Source of the DNA: Arthrobacter sp. EM1
GTDB taxonomy: Bacteria; Actinomycetota; Actinomycetes; Actinomycetales; Micrococcaceae
Length of the DNA: 64,000 nucleotides
Assembly: GCF_029964055.1 (NCBI RefSeq)
Contig: NZ_CP124836.1
Location: forward strand, 2,852,001 to 2,916,000
Direction of reading: 5' to 3'
In this document: one piece after another, positions 41,762-50,622 of the stretch
How the letters are laid out: every line of letters begins with the position of its first letter
Numbering within the stretch: position 1 is the first letter of the stretch
Made by a program: the position numbers and the translations under genes
Notes under the pieces: generated by a model
Told to the model about the DNA's origin: nothing
Seen by the model: only the letters and a program-made list of their open reading frames with translations
Databases searched by the model: none

Positions 41762-43174
41762 CTAGAGGTAGCCGTCCACGATTGCCGCAGCGATTTCACG
41801 GTAAGCGCGCCGGGTTTCCGGGCGGAGCACATCGAGGGTGACAAGGTCGCCGTCGGCCACGCCGCGATCATGCGGCACGGCGATCAGCTGGCGGCAAATG
41901 CCGGACAGGTGGTCCTCGATCGCGTCTTTGTCTACCCGGGAGGAGACCTCGTCCTTGTCCGTGATGACCACGATGGCGTTGCGGGCCAGTTCTTCGTAGC
42001 CGTGGTCGGCGAGCCAGTGCAGGGTGCTGCGCGCGCGCTTGGCGCCGCTGACGGCGTAGCCTGCCGCGATGATCAGGTTGTCCGCCGACTGCAGGATGCC
42101 GCTCATGGCGTTGTGCGTGACGCCGGTTCCGCAGTCGGTCAGGGCCACCGAGTAGTACCCGGAGATGAGTTTGCGGATCTGCAGGTATTCCTCGGCGGTC
42201 AGGGAGTCGGAAACCTCGGGGTCCTGTTCACCGGCAATCAGGTGCAACCGGCCCGCATGATGCATGTACCGGGCCAGGGCCGTGAGGGAATCAATTGATT
42301 CGATGTTCTTCAGCAGGTCTGTGATGGTTCGCGGGCTCTGCTGCTGATAGATGCCCTCGCCGAGGGCGCGCTCCACGAGGTCCCCGGAGTCAGGGTTGGC
42401 GTCGATGGCACACGGCGGGTCGCCGCGGAACTCAGCCAGGGTCAGCCCGACGCCCACGGTCGTGGAGGTCTTGCCGATGCCGCCCTTCAGGCTCAGGACG
42501 GCCGTGTTGTAACTGCCCTGGAGCTGCCGGGAGATGCGCCTCGCCAGCTCGTCTTCTTCGCGCTGGCGTGCGCTCGGACCCAGGTTCACGCCGCCGCCGG
42601 TCAGGGCGTAGAGGGCACCGCGGAGTCCGCCGACCGGGCGTGGCTTCTGCTCGCGGACAAAGAGCCCCGGGGAACTAATGAAATCGGGGGCGGGCGCGCT
42701 CAGGGCGGCAGCCCGGCTGGCAGAGCGAGTGGCCCGGCTGGGGAGGGCCGGCACGGCAGGGGCACCTTCCGGCGCCGCCGGAAACGCCGACCGGCGCGAC
42801 GCGGGGAAGGAGCGCGGCTCGGACGCCGGGTCTTCCAACGCCTCGCCGTCCGGATCTGCCGGCGGGTTGGCATCGGAGGCGGCCGACGCCGGCGGGACTG
42901 CTGGCGGCTCGGGCGCGGAGGGGACCTCCCGGATGACGGGAACGGCAACCGTGGCGGCTTGTCGTTCGTCGGCCGCTTCCGCGGCCTCAGCCCAGGAATT
43001 ACGGCGCAGCGGACGGGCCGCTTCGCTCTCGACGGGGTCAGAGGTGGTGATTGGCATGGTTCCTGTCCGGGCGTCGGAGTCCCCGCCGCGGCGGCGGTCA
43101 CGCCGGCGACGAAGTTCGGGTTGTTCTACCTGCGCGCCGGCCTTGGCTGTGTTGTTGTCCACCGGATCGGGCAT
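41762..43174 (-). CDS. ParA/MinD-like P-loop ATPase with long disordered N-terminus
   Basis: 470 residues. The first 190 or so are low-complexity, rich in Ala, Pro, Arg and Ser. The ATPase domain has the deviant Walker A LKGGIGKTSTTVGVG, AIDANPDSGDL and the later segments SVALTDCGTGVTHNAMSGIL and VVITDKDEVSSRVDKD. Such proteins in actinobacteria are found in type VII secretion, cell-pole or partition systems. No ParB, ESX or flagellar gene is near, so the role is unknown. It probably forms an operon with the ANTAR gene. Confidence 0.88.
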   Translation of the reverse strand: MPDPVDNNTAKAGAQVEQPELRRRRDRRRGGDSDARTGTMPITTSDPVESEAARPLRRNSWAEAAEAADERQAATVAVPVIREVPSAPEPPAVPPASAASDANPPADPDGEALEDPASEPRSFPASRRSAFPAAPEGAPAVPALPSRATRSASRAAALSAPAPDFISSPGLFVREQKPRPVGGLRGALYALTGGGVNLGPSARQREEDELARRISRQLQGSYNTAVLSLKGGIGKTSTTVGVGLTLAEFRGDPPCAIDANPDSGDLVERALGEGIYQQQSPRTITDLLKNIESIDSLTALARYMHHAGRLHLIAGEQDPEVSDSLTAEEYLQIRKLISGYYSVALTDCGTGVTHNAMSGILQSADNLIIAAGYAVSGAKRARSTLHWLADHGYEELARNAIVVITDKDEVSSRVDKDAIEDHLSGICRQLIAVPHDRGVADGDLVTLDVLRPETRRAYREIAAAIVDGYL

Positions 43175-43292
43175 ATTGGTCCCCCCTGGGACTCACAGCG
43201 CAGACCGCTGCGGTGCTCGTTTGAATTGGTTCAACCCCAATTCTAGGCGCTGTCCCGGGTGCCCCTGCCAATAGCGGTCCCGGGCAGCAGGC

Positions 43293-44108
43293 TCAGCGGC
43301 GCGCCCGGGTCTCCTGCAGGCGCCTGATGAACCAGCGGGACTGCACCGGCCCGTAGGGCAGGATGGGGATGGCCTTGGTGGCGTCGTCCGGCGTCTCCCG
43401 GGTCGCCTGGGTGGCCTGCCGCACCGCCGTGGTCATGGTGTTGGCCATGGTCTTGACGAACTGGTCGCTGCACGGCTCGCCGTGGCCAGGGATCAGGAAC
43501 TCATAGCGGTGGCGCAGCGCCGAGAGATGGCGGAGGGCGTCGGCCCACTCCTCCGGGTAGGAATCCTCAAAAGAAGGCTGCGAGCCGTGCTCCACAAGGT
43601 CACCGGCGTAAAGTGTGGTGGCCGTTCCCACCAGCAGGTCGCCGTCCGTATGACCGCACCCGAGGTAGAAGAACGTAACGCTTTGGCCGCCGAGGTCCAG
43701 CAGGACCGGCTGATCCTTAACGATGGCGTTGGGAACGACGATTTCGGTGTTGCCGCCCTCGCCGGCAGCCATTTCCGGCTCGCCGGCAACAACCGCGCGG
43801 CGCTGGCTGCCGCCGTTCTCGGCGATTTCCGCAGCACAGTTCTCATGCGCCCAGAACTCTGTCGCGCCAGCTTCGGCGAACACGGCGTTGCCGAAGAAGT
43901 GATCATGATGGGCGTGCGTGTTGACAACAACAAGCGGCAACTGTGTCTTTTCCCGCACGGCGTCAAGGATCTCGCGTCCCTGCCGGGGTCCGCTGCCGGT
44001 GTCGATCACCAGGGCTCGTTCAGAGCCGACCACCAGGCCTGTGTTGAGCAGGGAACCTTGGGTGGTCAGGACGTAGTTGTCCGGGCCAGCCTCGAGCCAT
44101 CGTGACAT
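43293..44108 (-). CDS. Metallo-beta-lactamase fold hydrolase
   Basis: 271 residues from the ATG at 44108 (MSRWLEAGPDNYVLTTQG). The zinc motif NTHAHHDHFFGN is intact, with further ligands in LGCGHTDGDLLV and LIPGHGEP. The substrate is not predictable; relatives include glyoxalase II-like and hydrolase enzymes. It lies 118 bp from the ParA-like gene and 176 bp from the ABC operon and is probably transcribed alone. Confidence 0.88.
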   Translation of the reverse strand: MSRWLEAGPDNYVLTTQGSLLNTGLVVGSERALVIDTGSGPRQGREILDAVREKTQLPLVVVNTHAHHDHFFGNAVFAEAGATEFWAHENCAAEIAENGGSQRRAVVAGEPEMAAGEGGNTEIVVPNAIVKDQPVLLDLGGQSVTFFYLGCGHTDGDLLVGTATTLYAGDLVEHGSQPSFEDSYPEEWADALRHLSALRHRYEFLIPGHGEPCSDQFVKTMANTMTTAVRQATQATRETPDDATKAIPILPYGPVQSRWFIRRLQETRARR

Positions 44109-44263
44109 TAAATCTCCGTATTCCGCGGTGTTCCGGCGTCGTTGGTGCGATGTTCTGCCCCCGATTCTACCCACGGAGCCTGAACGGGGGCCGGGAATGA
44201 AGGCCTTGTCCCGCAGCTAGGCAGGCGGATGCCCGGGAAACGTACCCGCTCCCGGGTGTTCGC

Positions 44264-44281
44264 CTGCCCCGCTGCGGGCAG
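44264..44281 (-). terminator. Hairpin downstream of the HisD-like/ABC operon
   Basis: CTGCCCCGCTGCGGGCAG forms a short GC-rich stem 3 bp beyond the stop of the ATPase gene. A second possible stem with CCCGGG ends lies at about 44232-44256. There is no T-tract, so termination is likely but not certain. Confidence 0.5.
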
Positions 44282-44284
44282 TGC

Positions 44285-45121
44285 CTAGGCTGGCAGGATG
44301 CCCGAGCGGCTCAGGAGCGCCCGGGTTTTCGGATGTTGCGGGTCAGTGAAAATACGGGCCGGCGGCCCCTCCTCCACGATGACGCCCTGGTCCATCACGA
44401 CAATTCGGTCCGCAATGTCCCGGGCGAATTGCATCTCGTGGGTCACGATCACCATGGTGGTTCCCTGCTGGGCGATCTTCTTGATGACAGCGAGGACCTC
44501 CCCCACCAGCTCGGGATCCAGCGCCGAGGTCGGCTCATCGAAGAGCATCACGGCAGGATCCATGGCGAGGGCACGGGCAATCGCAACCCGCTGCTTCTGG
44601 CCGCCTGAAAGCTTGCTGGGATAGTTGTCCATCTTCTCGCCCAGACCCACCATTTCCAGGTTGGGGACAGCGATCGCCCGGGCCTCGACCGCTGAGAGCT
44701 TCTTGACGTCCCGGAGGGGCGCCATGACATTTCCCAAGGCCGTCTTGTTCAGGAACAGGTTGAAATGCTGGAATACGAAGCCAATGTCGGTCCGTTTTTG
44801 GGCCGTGATGGATGCTTTCTCGGCGACCAGTTCCCCGTTGCGTTCGTCGTAGCCGATCAGGTGTCCGTTGACGTAGATACGGCCGGCATCAATCGTCTCG
44901 AGCTTATTCATGCAGCGCAGCAAGGTACTTTTGCCGGATCCACTTGACCCCAGGATGGCGATCGTCTCGCCGCGGTGAACCACGAGATCCACGCCCTTGA
45001 GCACTTCGACCCTTTTCTGCACGTGGGGCTTGCCCCTGAGCCGCTGCCACAGGTTCGGCTTGGTCTCCGAGACGAAGGTCTTGTGGACGTCCCGGACATC
45101 AATAATGGTCTCGTCAGCCAT
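44285..45121 (-). CDS. Amino-acid ABC transporter ATP-binding protein
   Basis: 278 residues from the ATG at 45121, overlapping the permease stop by 8 bp. Walker [15 protein letters not shown]-loop [13 protein letters not shown], signature [17 protein letters not shown], Walker [15 protein letters not shown] and the switch VTHEMQFA are intact. A 20-residue insert after the first strand ([15 protein letters not shown]) distinguishes it from the paralogue at 30.7 kb. It is the last gene of the hisD-like operon. Confidence 0.94.
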   Translation of the reverse strand: MADETIIDVRDVHKTFVSETKPNLWQRLRGKPHVQKRVEVLKGVDLVVHRGETIAILGSSGSGKSTLLRCMNKLETIDAGRIYVNGHLIGYDERNGELVAEKASITAQKRTDIGFVFQHFNLFLNKTALGNVMAPLRDVKKLSAVEARAIAVPNLEMVGLGEKMDNYPSKLSGGQKQRVAIARALAMDPAVMLFDEPTSALDPELVGEVLAVIKKIAQQGTTMVIVTHEMQFARDIADRIVVMDQGVIVEEGPPARIFTDPQHPKTRALLSRSGILPA

Positions 45122-45767
45122 TGGCCCGTGCCTTTCGTTCAAGCACTACCACAACGCGCGAGAGTGGAAGGCTGATAATCAGATAAAGTATGGCCGCGGC
45201 GGTGTAGATGGCCGTGGTCTGGAAGGTCTGGCTGTTGAGGATGTTGGCCGTCTTCAGGATCTCGGTCACTGCAATCACCGAGGTCAGTGCCGTGTCCTTG
45301 ATCATGGCGATGAAGTAGTTGCCGATCGGCCCCATGGAGACCACGAAAGACTGGGGAATAACCACCTTCCACAGCGTTTTGCTGGGGGTGTACCCAAGGG
45401 ACAGCGCAGCCTCGGTCTGGCCGTGCTCCACGGACAGGATCGCGGACCGGAAAACCTCGGACAGGTAGGCAGCGTAGTTCAGCCCAAGTCCGAGGATGCC
45501 GGCCGGCACGGGCTCAATGCTGACGCCGATGCTGGGGAGCACAAAGAAGATGTAGACCAGCTGGACCAGCAGCGGAGTGCCGCGGATGACCTCGAGGTAG
45601 ACGGTGGCGATAGCGCGAAGGATCTTGAGCGAGGAAATGCGTGCCAGGGCCACCAGCAGGCCGAGCACGAGGGCCAGGACCATGGCGCCGAGGGCCAGTT
45701 GAATGACAACGGGAACCGCCTGAAGGAGGGCTGGGAACACGGCGAAGGTGTTGTTAATAAAGTCCAC
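45114..45767 (-). CDS. Amino-acid ABC transporter permease
   Basis: 217 residues with about five helices. The HisM/GlnP signature [30 protein letters not shown] and the EAA loop [18 protein letters not shown] are present. The GTG start is 78 bp downstream of the binding-protein gene, across a hairpin. It forms the channel of the importer that accompanies the HisD-like enzyme. Confidence 0.94.
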   Translation of the reverse strand: MDFINNTFAVFPALLQAVPVVIQLALGAMVLALVLGLLVALARISSLKILRAIATVYLEVIRGTPLLVQLVYIFFVLPSIGVSIEPVPAGILGLGLNYAAYLSEVFRSAILSVEHGQTEAALSLGYTPSKTLWKVVIPQSFVVSMGPIGNYFIAMIKDTALTSVIAVTEILKTANILNSQTFQTTAIYTAAAILYLIISLPLSRVVVVLERKARANG

Positions 45768-45792
45768 TTGGAATCCCTAAATGAGGGTCGGC

Positions 45793-45831
45793 CAGGGGCG
45801 GCGGGCAGTGTTGGGGATGCCGCCGCCCCTG
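45793..45831 (-). other. Intercistronic hairpin between binding-protein and permease genes
   Basis: A perfect 12-bp stem (45793-45804 with 45820-45831, arm CAGGGGCGGCGG) around a 15-nt loop. In binding-protein operons such stems usually stabilise the upstream message or attenuate the downstream genes, so that more binding protein is made than permease. Confidence 0.65.
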
Positions 45832-45845
45832 CGTGATTCTGAAAG

Positions 45846-46658
45846 TTATTTGCTCATGTTCGAGTCGTCCAGGCCGTACTTCTTGAGGATCTCAAGGTAC
45901 TTGGGGGTCTTCTTGAGATCTGCCAGTCCGGAATTCAGGTCCGCCAGCAACTGGGTATCATCCTTGCGGACGCCGGCGCCGATGATGCCCGGGTAGAACG
46001 GCTTGTACGGGGAGACGAGCTTCAGCTTCGGGTTCGGCTTCTGGACCAGGCTGTAGCCGATCACTGCACTGTCGGTGAAAACAGCATCAACCTGCTTGTT
46101 CTCCACGGCGGCGAGCAGGGCTGCCTGCGAGTCGAAAAGCTTAACCTGGCTGCCACCGAGGCTGTCCACCAGGTCCTTGAATACGGTGCCGGTCTGGGCG
46201 CCGAGGACCTTTCCCTTTACATCGTCGCGTGAGGTCAGGGTTGAATCGGAGGGGACCACCATGGCTTCACCCTCGGTGTACCAGGGATCGGTGAAGTTGA
46301 TTTGTTTCTTGCGGTCATCGGTGATGTACATGGCGTCGACGATCACGTCCGCCTTCTTGGCATTAAGCGCCGCGATCAGCGTAGCGAACTCGGAGGTGAA
46401 GACCTTGACCTTCCAGCCTTTGGCTTCGGCGATGGCATTGATCATGTCCCCATCGATGCCTTTGAGCTCTCCGCTGGCCTGGTCGGTAAAAGAGAATGGC
46501 GCATCGTTGGACGTCGCGATGGTGATGGTCTTTTGGTCGGCGCCACCCCCGCTGCTTGCGCCGCCTGTTGAGCCGCAGGCGGTCATGGCCAGGGCGACTG
46601 CAACACCCATCGGCACGAGGGCGGCGAATCGGGTGCGGAGCGTTTTTGTCTTAGTCAT
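45846..46658 (-). CDS. Amino-acid ABC transporter substrate-binding lipoprotein
   Basis: 270 residues. The signal peptide ends with MTACGSTGG (lipobox Cys about residue 28). The binding fold begins TITIATSNDAPFSFTD and contains KKADVIVDAMYITDDRKKQINFTDPWYTEGEAMV, VLGAQTGTVFKDLVDSLGG and AVFTDSAVIGYSLV, as in histidine/polar amino-acid family 3 proteins. The ligand is unknown, but the HisD-like neighbour hints at histidinol or a similar amino alcohol. Confidence 0.93.
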   Translation of the reverse strand: MTKTKTLRTRFAALVPMGVAVALAMTACGSTGGASSGGGADQKTITIATSNDAPFSFTDQASGELKGIDGDMINAIAEAKGWKVKVFTSEFATLIAALNAKKADVIVDAMYITDDRKKQINFTDPWYTEGEAMVVPSDSTLTSRDDVKGKVLGAQTGTVFKDLVDSLGGSQVKLFDSQAALLAAVENKQVDAVFTDSAVIGYSLVQKPNPKLKLVSPYKPFYPGIIGAGVRKDDTQLLADLNSGLADLKKTPKYLEILKKYGLDDSNMSK

Positions 46659-46684
46659 GACGGGCCTTTGTTAGAGATTGTTGT

Positions 46685-48004
46685 CTATCGGATGAAGCGG
46701 TCGAGGCGGAGTGTGGCGGTGGCCTTGTGGGCTGCCATGCCTTCGGCGTCCGAAATCGTTGTGACGTAGTTGGCCAGACGCGGGGTTGCGTCTTTTTCGA
46801 CCCGCTGGAAAGTGAGCGGTTTGAGGAAGCGCGCCACGGAGAGCCCGGCGGATGACCGGGCACCGCCGCCGGTGGGAAGTACGTGGTTTGTGCCGGACGA
46901 GCCCTTGTCCGAGTAGGCCACGGTGGACCATGGCCCCAGGAAGATGGAGCCGTAGTTGCGCAGGTTCCCGTGATAGTACGCGTCGTCGGCGGTCTGGATT
47001 TCCAGGTGCTCCGGCGCCAGGAGGTCCATAATCTCCACCGCCGTTGCCCGGTCTTCAGCCACGTAGACGGTGCCGTAGTCCCGCCAGGCCGGCCCGGCGA
47101 TGTCGCGGGTGGCCAGCGTCCGCAGTTGTTTGTCGATCTGCCGGATCACCTCTTCGCCCAGCTCGCGTGAGGTGGTGACCAGGGACGCCGGTGACTGCGG
47201 GCCATGTTCGGCCTGGCCGAGGAGATCGGCGGCAACCAGCTCTGCGTCGGCGGTTTCGTCGGCGATCACGGCGACTTCCGACGGGCCCGCCAGCAGGTCA
47301 ATACCGACTCGACCGAAGAGTTGCCGCTTGGCCTCGGTGACGTAGGCGTTGCCGGCACCGACAAGTATGTCCGCTGGCTGTTCGTCCAGGAGCCCGAAGG
47401 CCATGGCGGCCATGGCTTGCACACCCCCGAGGGCGAAGGCCCGGTCCACGCCGGCCAGATAGGCGGCATAGAGGACGGCGGGGTTCCCGCCGTCGGGCCC
47501 GGCAGGCGGGGTGCAGGCCACGACGTTGCGAACGCCGGCCGCCTTGGCGACCCCAACCGTCATAAAGGCACTGGCCAGGATGGGGAACCTTCCCGCGGGG
47601 AGATACGCTCCAACGCGCCCCACGGGGACGTACTTCTGGCCGACAAAAACGCCGGGGAGCAGCTCGGTTTCAAAATCACTGAGGTGTTCGCGCTGCTCCA
47701 CCGCAAATAGCCGGGTCCGCTCTGCGCTGGCCACCAGGGCCTCCCGCAGTTCCGTAGAGAGCCCGTCGCCGGTTTTAGCCAGAGCGGCCTGGCTAAGTTC
47801 AAGGTTGGAGCCCTGCCATCCGTCGAGGTGCCGAGCGTACTTAAGCACGGCGTCCATTCCGTTGGCCTCAATGTCAGCGAGCATCGCGGACACCGTCTCC
47901 ACGACGTCGGGAAGCCGCTGGGCGGGAACGCCGCCAATGGCCGGGCTCTTCAGGACCAGGAAACTGCCCTGTATGTGAGCCGCATCACGGCTGGATATCT
48001 GCAT
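46685..48004 (-). CDS. Histidinol dehydrogenase-like NAD-dependent alcohol dehydrogenase (catabolic context)
   Basis: 439 residues of the HisD fold with zinc and catalytic residues in place: LGQAEHGPQSP (Gln, His), LLAPEHLEIQT (Glu-His), an Asp in AYSDKGSSGTNHVLPTGGG and the final His in EGMAAHKATATLRL. Biosynthetic HisD usually has GDYxxGPNHVLP, whereas this one has SDKGSSGTNH, so it may act on another alcohol as HpsN does on dihydroxypropanesulfonate. No other his genes are near. It heads an operon with an amino-acid importer and is divergent from a LysR gene. It also starts six bases after a -10 element. Confidence 0.88.
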   Translation of the reverse strand: MQISSRDAAHIQGSFLVLKSPAIGGVPAQRLPDVVETVSAMLADIEANGMDAVLKYARHLDGWQGSNLELSQAALAKTGDGLSTELREALVASAERTRLFAVEQREHLSDFETELLPGVFVGQKYVPVGRVGAYLPAGRFPILASAFMTVGVAKAAGVRNVVACTPPAGPDGGNPAVLYAAYLAGVDRAFALGGVQAMAAMAFGLLDEQPADILVGAGNAYVTEAKRQLFGRVGIDLLAGPSEVAVIADETADAELVAADLLGQAEHGPQSPASLVTTSRELGEEVIRQIDKQLRTLATRDIAGPAWRDYGTVYVAEDRATAVEIMDLLAPEHLEIQTADDAYYHGNLRNYGSIFLGPWSTVAYSDKGSSGTNHVLPTGGGARSSAGLSVARFLKPLTFQRVEKDATPRLANYVTTISDAEGMAAHKATATLRLDRFIR

Positions 48005-48010
48005 AGGTCC

Positions 48011-48039
48011 AAGCTACTCAGTCCGTTCCTATCGCACAA
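48011..48039 (-). promoter_or_regulatory. Leaderless promoter of the HisD-like operon
   Basis: On the minus strand: -35 TTGTGC (48034-48039), 17-bp spacer, -10 TAGCTT (48011-48016), six bases to the ATG at 48004. The LysR box upstream is centred at about -66 from the predicted start point, the standard LysR position. Confidence 0.55.
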
Positions 48040-48056
48040 CGGGACGCTAACGAGTG

Positions 48057-48083
48057 CCAGCCATAGGGTGACCCGATGGCTGG
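48057..48083. promoter_or_regulatory. LysR-type operator (T-N11-A palindrome)
   Basis: A perfect inverted repeat, CCAGCCAT (48057-48064), 11-bp spacer, ATGGCTGG (48076-48083). The inner bases give T-N11-A exactly. It lies in the divergent gap between the HisD-like gene and the LysR gene. It is very likely the regulator's main binding site. Confidence 0.8.
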
Positions 48084-48174
48084 CGGCTTGTGTTTCGCGC
48101 AGGTAACAGACCCGCGGTGGTATCTCCCGGCGCCACAAAACCCCCGCATTCCGCTCGCTGACTAGAGTGGGCCC

Positions 48175-49107
48175 ATGACCCTTGCGCAACTACGGGCCTT
48201 CCTCGCCGCCTATGAGCTCGGTTCTTTCACCGCCGCGGCACGAAAGCTGGAAACAAGCCAGGCTTCCGTCTCCGAGCTCATCAGCAGGCTGGAACACGAG
48301 CTTGAGCACAGCCTCTTCATTCGGGGCGGGCGGCGCCTTCTTCCCACGACGGCTGCCGTTGAACTGCAGGTGCATGCGTTGCAGTCCGTCACCTCTTTCG
48401 ACAACGGCGTGGAGGCACTGAAATCCATGTCTTCACTGGAAGGGGGCGTCTGCACGTTCGGCGTTCTGCGTTACGGCGCGTACTACGACCTGGCCGACCT
48501 GGTGCAGCGGTTTCACCGGCGCTACCCCAAGGTGAAGGTGCGCCTCATCGGACTGAACTCCTTGGCAGTGGCCGAGTCGGTGGCCTCCGGCGAAATTGAG
48601 GCCGGGCTGATCGTCCTGCCGGTTGCAGAGGCCGGCCTTCAGGTCAGGCCGCTTTTTCGTGACGAAGTTTTTTACGTGTCGGCTACCCGTAATCCATCGC
48701 GCGGCCCCGTGACCATTGAGGAATTCGCCGAGTCGAAGCTGGTGCTCTATGACGCCTTTGCCGGCTGGCGCGATCCCACCCGGCGGCAGATTTTGGAGCG
48801 TGCCCGGCTCAAGGGGCTGAAAATCGATGCGGCAATCGAGGTGGAACATGTCGATACCGCCCTGGGCCTGGTTGCCGCCGGCGCGGCCGACAGTTTTGTC
48901 CCCCACGCATTGGTTAGCGCGCCGGGTTTTCCGAAAAACGTTCACGCTGTCCCTTTTGCAGAACCATTGTTCGACACAATTGCCCTTGTCCAACGGGAGG
49001 GCGCCTATCTTTCCCCGGCAACACGGAAGATGGCGCAAATGGCAGCCCGGACCTTGCTGTCCAAAGTGCCGCCGGGCCAGGACATCAGGCGGGCAACTGT
49101 GCGCTAG
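48175..49107 (+). CDS. LysR family transcriptional regulator
   Basis: 310 residues. The N-terminal helix-turn-helix LRAFLAAYELGSFTAAARKLETSQASVSELISRLEHEL is followed by a periplasmic-binding-like effector domain from about residue 90. It is divergent from the HisD-like operon, which it presumably activates in response to the imported compound. TAGAGT lies six bases before the ATG, so it may also be leaderless. Confidence 0.94.
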   Translation: MTLAQLRAFLAAYELGSFTAAARKLETSQASVSELISRLEHELEHSLFIRGGRRLLPTTAAVELQVHALQSVTSFDNGVEALKSMSSLEGGVCTFGVLRYGAYYDLADLVQRFHRRYPKVKVRLIGLNSLAVAESVASGEIEAGLIVLPVAEAGLQVRPLFRDEVFYVSATRNPSRGPVTIEEFAESKLVLYDAFAGWRDPTRRQILERARLKGLKIDAAIEVEHVDTALGLVAAGAADSFVPHALVSAPGFPKNVHAVPFAEPLFDTIALVQREGAYLSPATRKMAQMAARTLLSKVPPGQDIRRATVR

Positions 49108-49131
49108 TCCGGCCGCCAGCGGCCGCTTGCC

Positions 49132-49166
49132 CCCGGACCAGCGCCTCCGGCAGGCGCTGGTCCGGG
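49132..49166. terminator. Bidirectional terminator hairpin
   Basis: A perfect 15-bp stem (49132-49146 with 49152-49166) and a 5-nt loop lie between the convergent LysR and E2 genes. The stem is GC-rich, with no long T-tract. Confidence 0.75.
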
Positions 49167-49177
49167 TCCCCCGTTCC

Positions 49178-50620
49178 TCACAAATCGGCCAGTACCGACC
49201 CCGGGTTCTCGATCGCGTCGGCCACAAAACGCAGGAAGCCGCCGGCGGTTCCGCCGTCGCAGACGCGGTGGTCGAAGGTGAGCGTCAGCTCGGTGACCTT
49301 GCGCACGGCGAGTTCGCCGTTAACTACCCAGGGCTTGTCGATGATCCGCCCGACGCCGAGGATGCCTACCTCGGGGTGGTTGATGATCGCGGCCGAGCCG
49401 TCGACCCCAAAGACGCCGTAGTTGTTCAGCGTGAACGTGCCGCTGCCCAGTTCCGCGGGGGTTGCCTTGCCCTCGCGGACGACGCCGGTGAGCCGCCGGA
49501 TTTCGGCGTCCAGTTCGCGGGCGCTGAGTTTGTCTGCGTTGCGCACGGACGGCACCATCAGGCCGCGGTCGGTCTGGGCCGCGAAACCGAGGTTGACGCC
49601 GTCGAAGGCCACGATCTCCTGGCCGGCCCCACCGGCGGTGTCCCCGGCGCTGACGATCCGGGAGTTCAACTCCGGAAACTTCTTGAGGCCGGCAGTAACA
49701 AAGCGGGCAATGAACGCCAGCAAGCCCGGGGTGTGGTCCGGGTCGGCGTTCTTCAGCGCGGCGCGCAGCTCCACCAGCGCCGTGGCGTCGACATCGACCC
49801 AGACCGTGGCCTCCGGGATCTCGGACCGGCTGCGCGCCATGTTCGCCGCGACGGCCTTGCGCACGCCGCGGACAGCCGTGCGGCCGGAGATCCCAAGCCC
49901 CGTGCGGGCATCCGTGTCCGTGATCGCGGTAGCCACATCCGTTGCTACCGCCGGCGTTTCGACCGGGCTGGTTCCGGCAGGCTCAACCGCAGGCGCCGGC
50001 TTGATGAACGCCTCAACGTCGCGGCGCATAATAAGCCCGCTGGCTCCCGAGCCTTGGAGATCCCCCAAATCAACCCCATGGTCCCGAGCCATCCGCCGGA
50101 CCAGCGGAGAAATCACAGCCCCCAGCTTCCCGGGAACCCGGGTCCGCATAAGCAACAGATCATCGGCAGCCTTCTCGGCCTCAGGCACCTGCGCCACAGC
50201 CCGCTTGGATGCCCGGGTCCGCCGGGCAACCCCATGCCCACCCGGAGTCCCGTAGCCAATGAGGACATTCCCGGACCCGGCCTTCTCCTCCTCGCGGTAG
50301 GTCTCTGCCGCGGCATCTTGGGTTGCGGCCGGCTCAGCCACCGTGGCTGCGGCAGACTCAACCGCGGGAGCCGCACCAACCGGCATCACCGAGATCAGCG
50401 GCTTCCCGACGTCGAGCGTCTGGCCCGGCTCGCCGTGCAGCACGGCGACGGTGCCGGCGTAAGGGGAGGGCACCTCGACCATGGACTTGGCCGTCTCCAC
50501 TTCGGCGATCGGCTGGTCGACGCGGATATCGTCGCCCACCTTCACGAGCCAGCTGACCAGTTCGGCTTCGGTGAGGCCCTCACCAAGGTCCGGGAGGAGG
50601 AATACTTTCGGTTCGCTCAT
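49178..50620 (-). CDS. bkdC: Branched-chain 2-oxoacid dehydrogenase E2 (dihydrolipoamide acyltransferase)
   Basis: 480 residues from the ATG at 50620, with GGGAG 8 nt upstream. The lipoyl domain is at residues 1-80 with the lipoylated Lys45 in VETAKSMVEV. A Pro/Ala linker and peripheral subunit-binding domain (ISPLVRRMARDHGVDLGDLQGSG) follow, then the acyltransferase with LTFDHRVCDGG (His-Asp). It transfers branched acyl groups to CoA. No E3 gene is adjacent. Confidence 0.94.
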   Translation of the reverse strand: MSEPKVFLLPDLGEGLTEAELVSWLVKVGDDIRVDQPIAEVETAKSMVEVPSPYAGTVAVLHGEPGQTLDVGKPLISVMPVGAAPAVESAAATVAEPAATQDAAAETYREEEKAGSGNVLIGYGTPGGHGVARRTRASKRAVAQVPEAEKAADDLLLMRTRVPGKLGAVISPLVRRMARDHGVDLGDLQGSGASGLIMRRDVEAFIKPAPAVEPAGTSPVETPAVATDVATAITDTDARTGLGISGRTAVRGVRKAVAANMARSRSEIPEATVWVDVDATALVELRAALKNADPDHTPGLLAFIARFVTAGLKKFPELNSRIVSAGDTAGGAGQEIVAFDGVNLGFAAQTDRGLMVPSVRNADKLSARELDAEIRRLTGVVREGKATPAELGSGTFTLNNYGVFGVDGSAAIINHPEVGILGVGRIIDKPWVVNGELAVRKVTELTLTFDHRVCDGGTAGGFLRFVADAIENPGSVLADL

Positions 50621-50622
50621 GG

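Noticed and set aside
48005..48174. Second regulator-binding site within the divergent gap
   Set aside because: Other partial palindromes were weak compared with the T-N11-A box and fit chance at this GC content.
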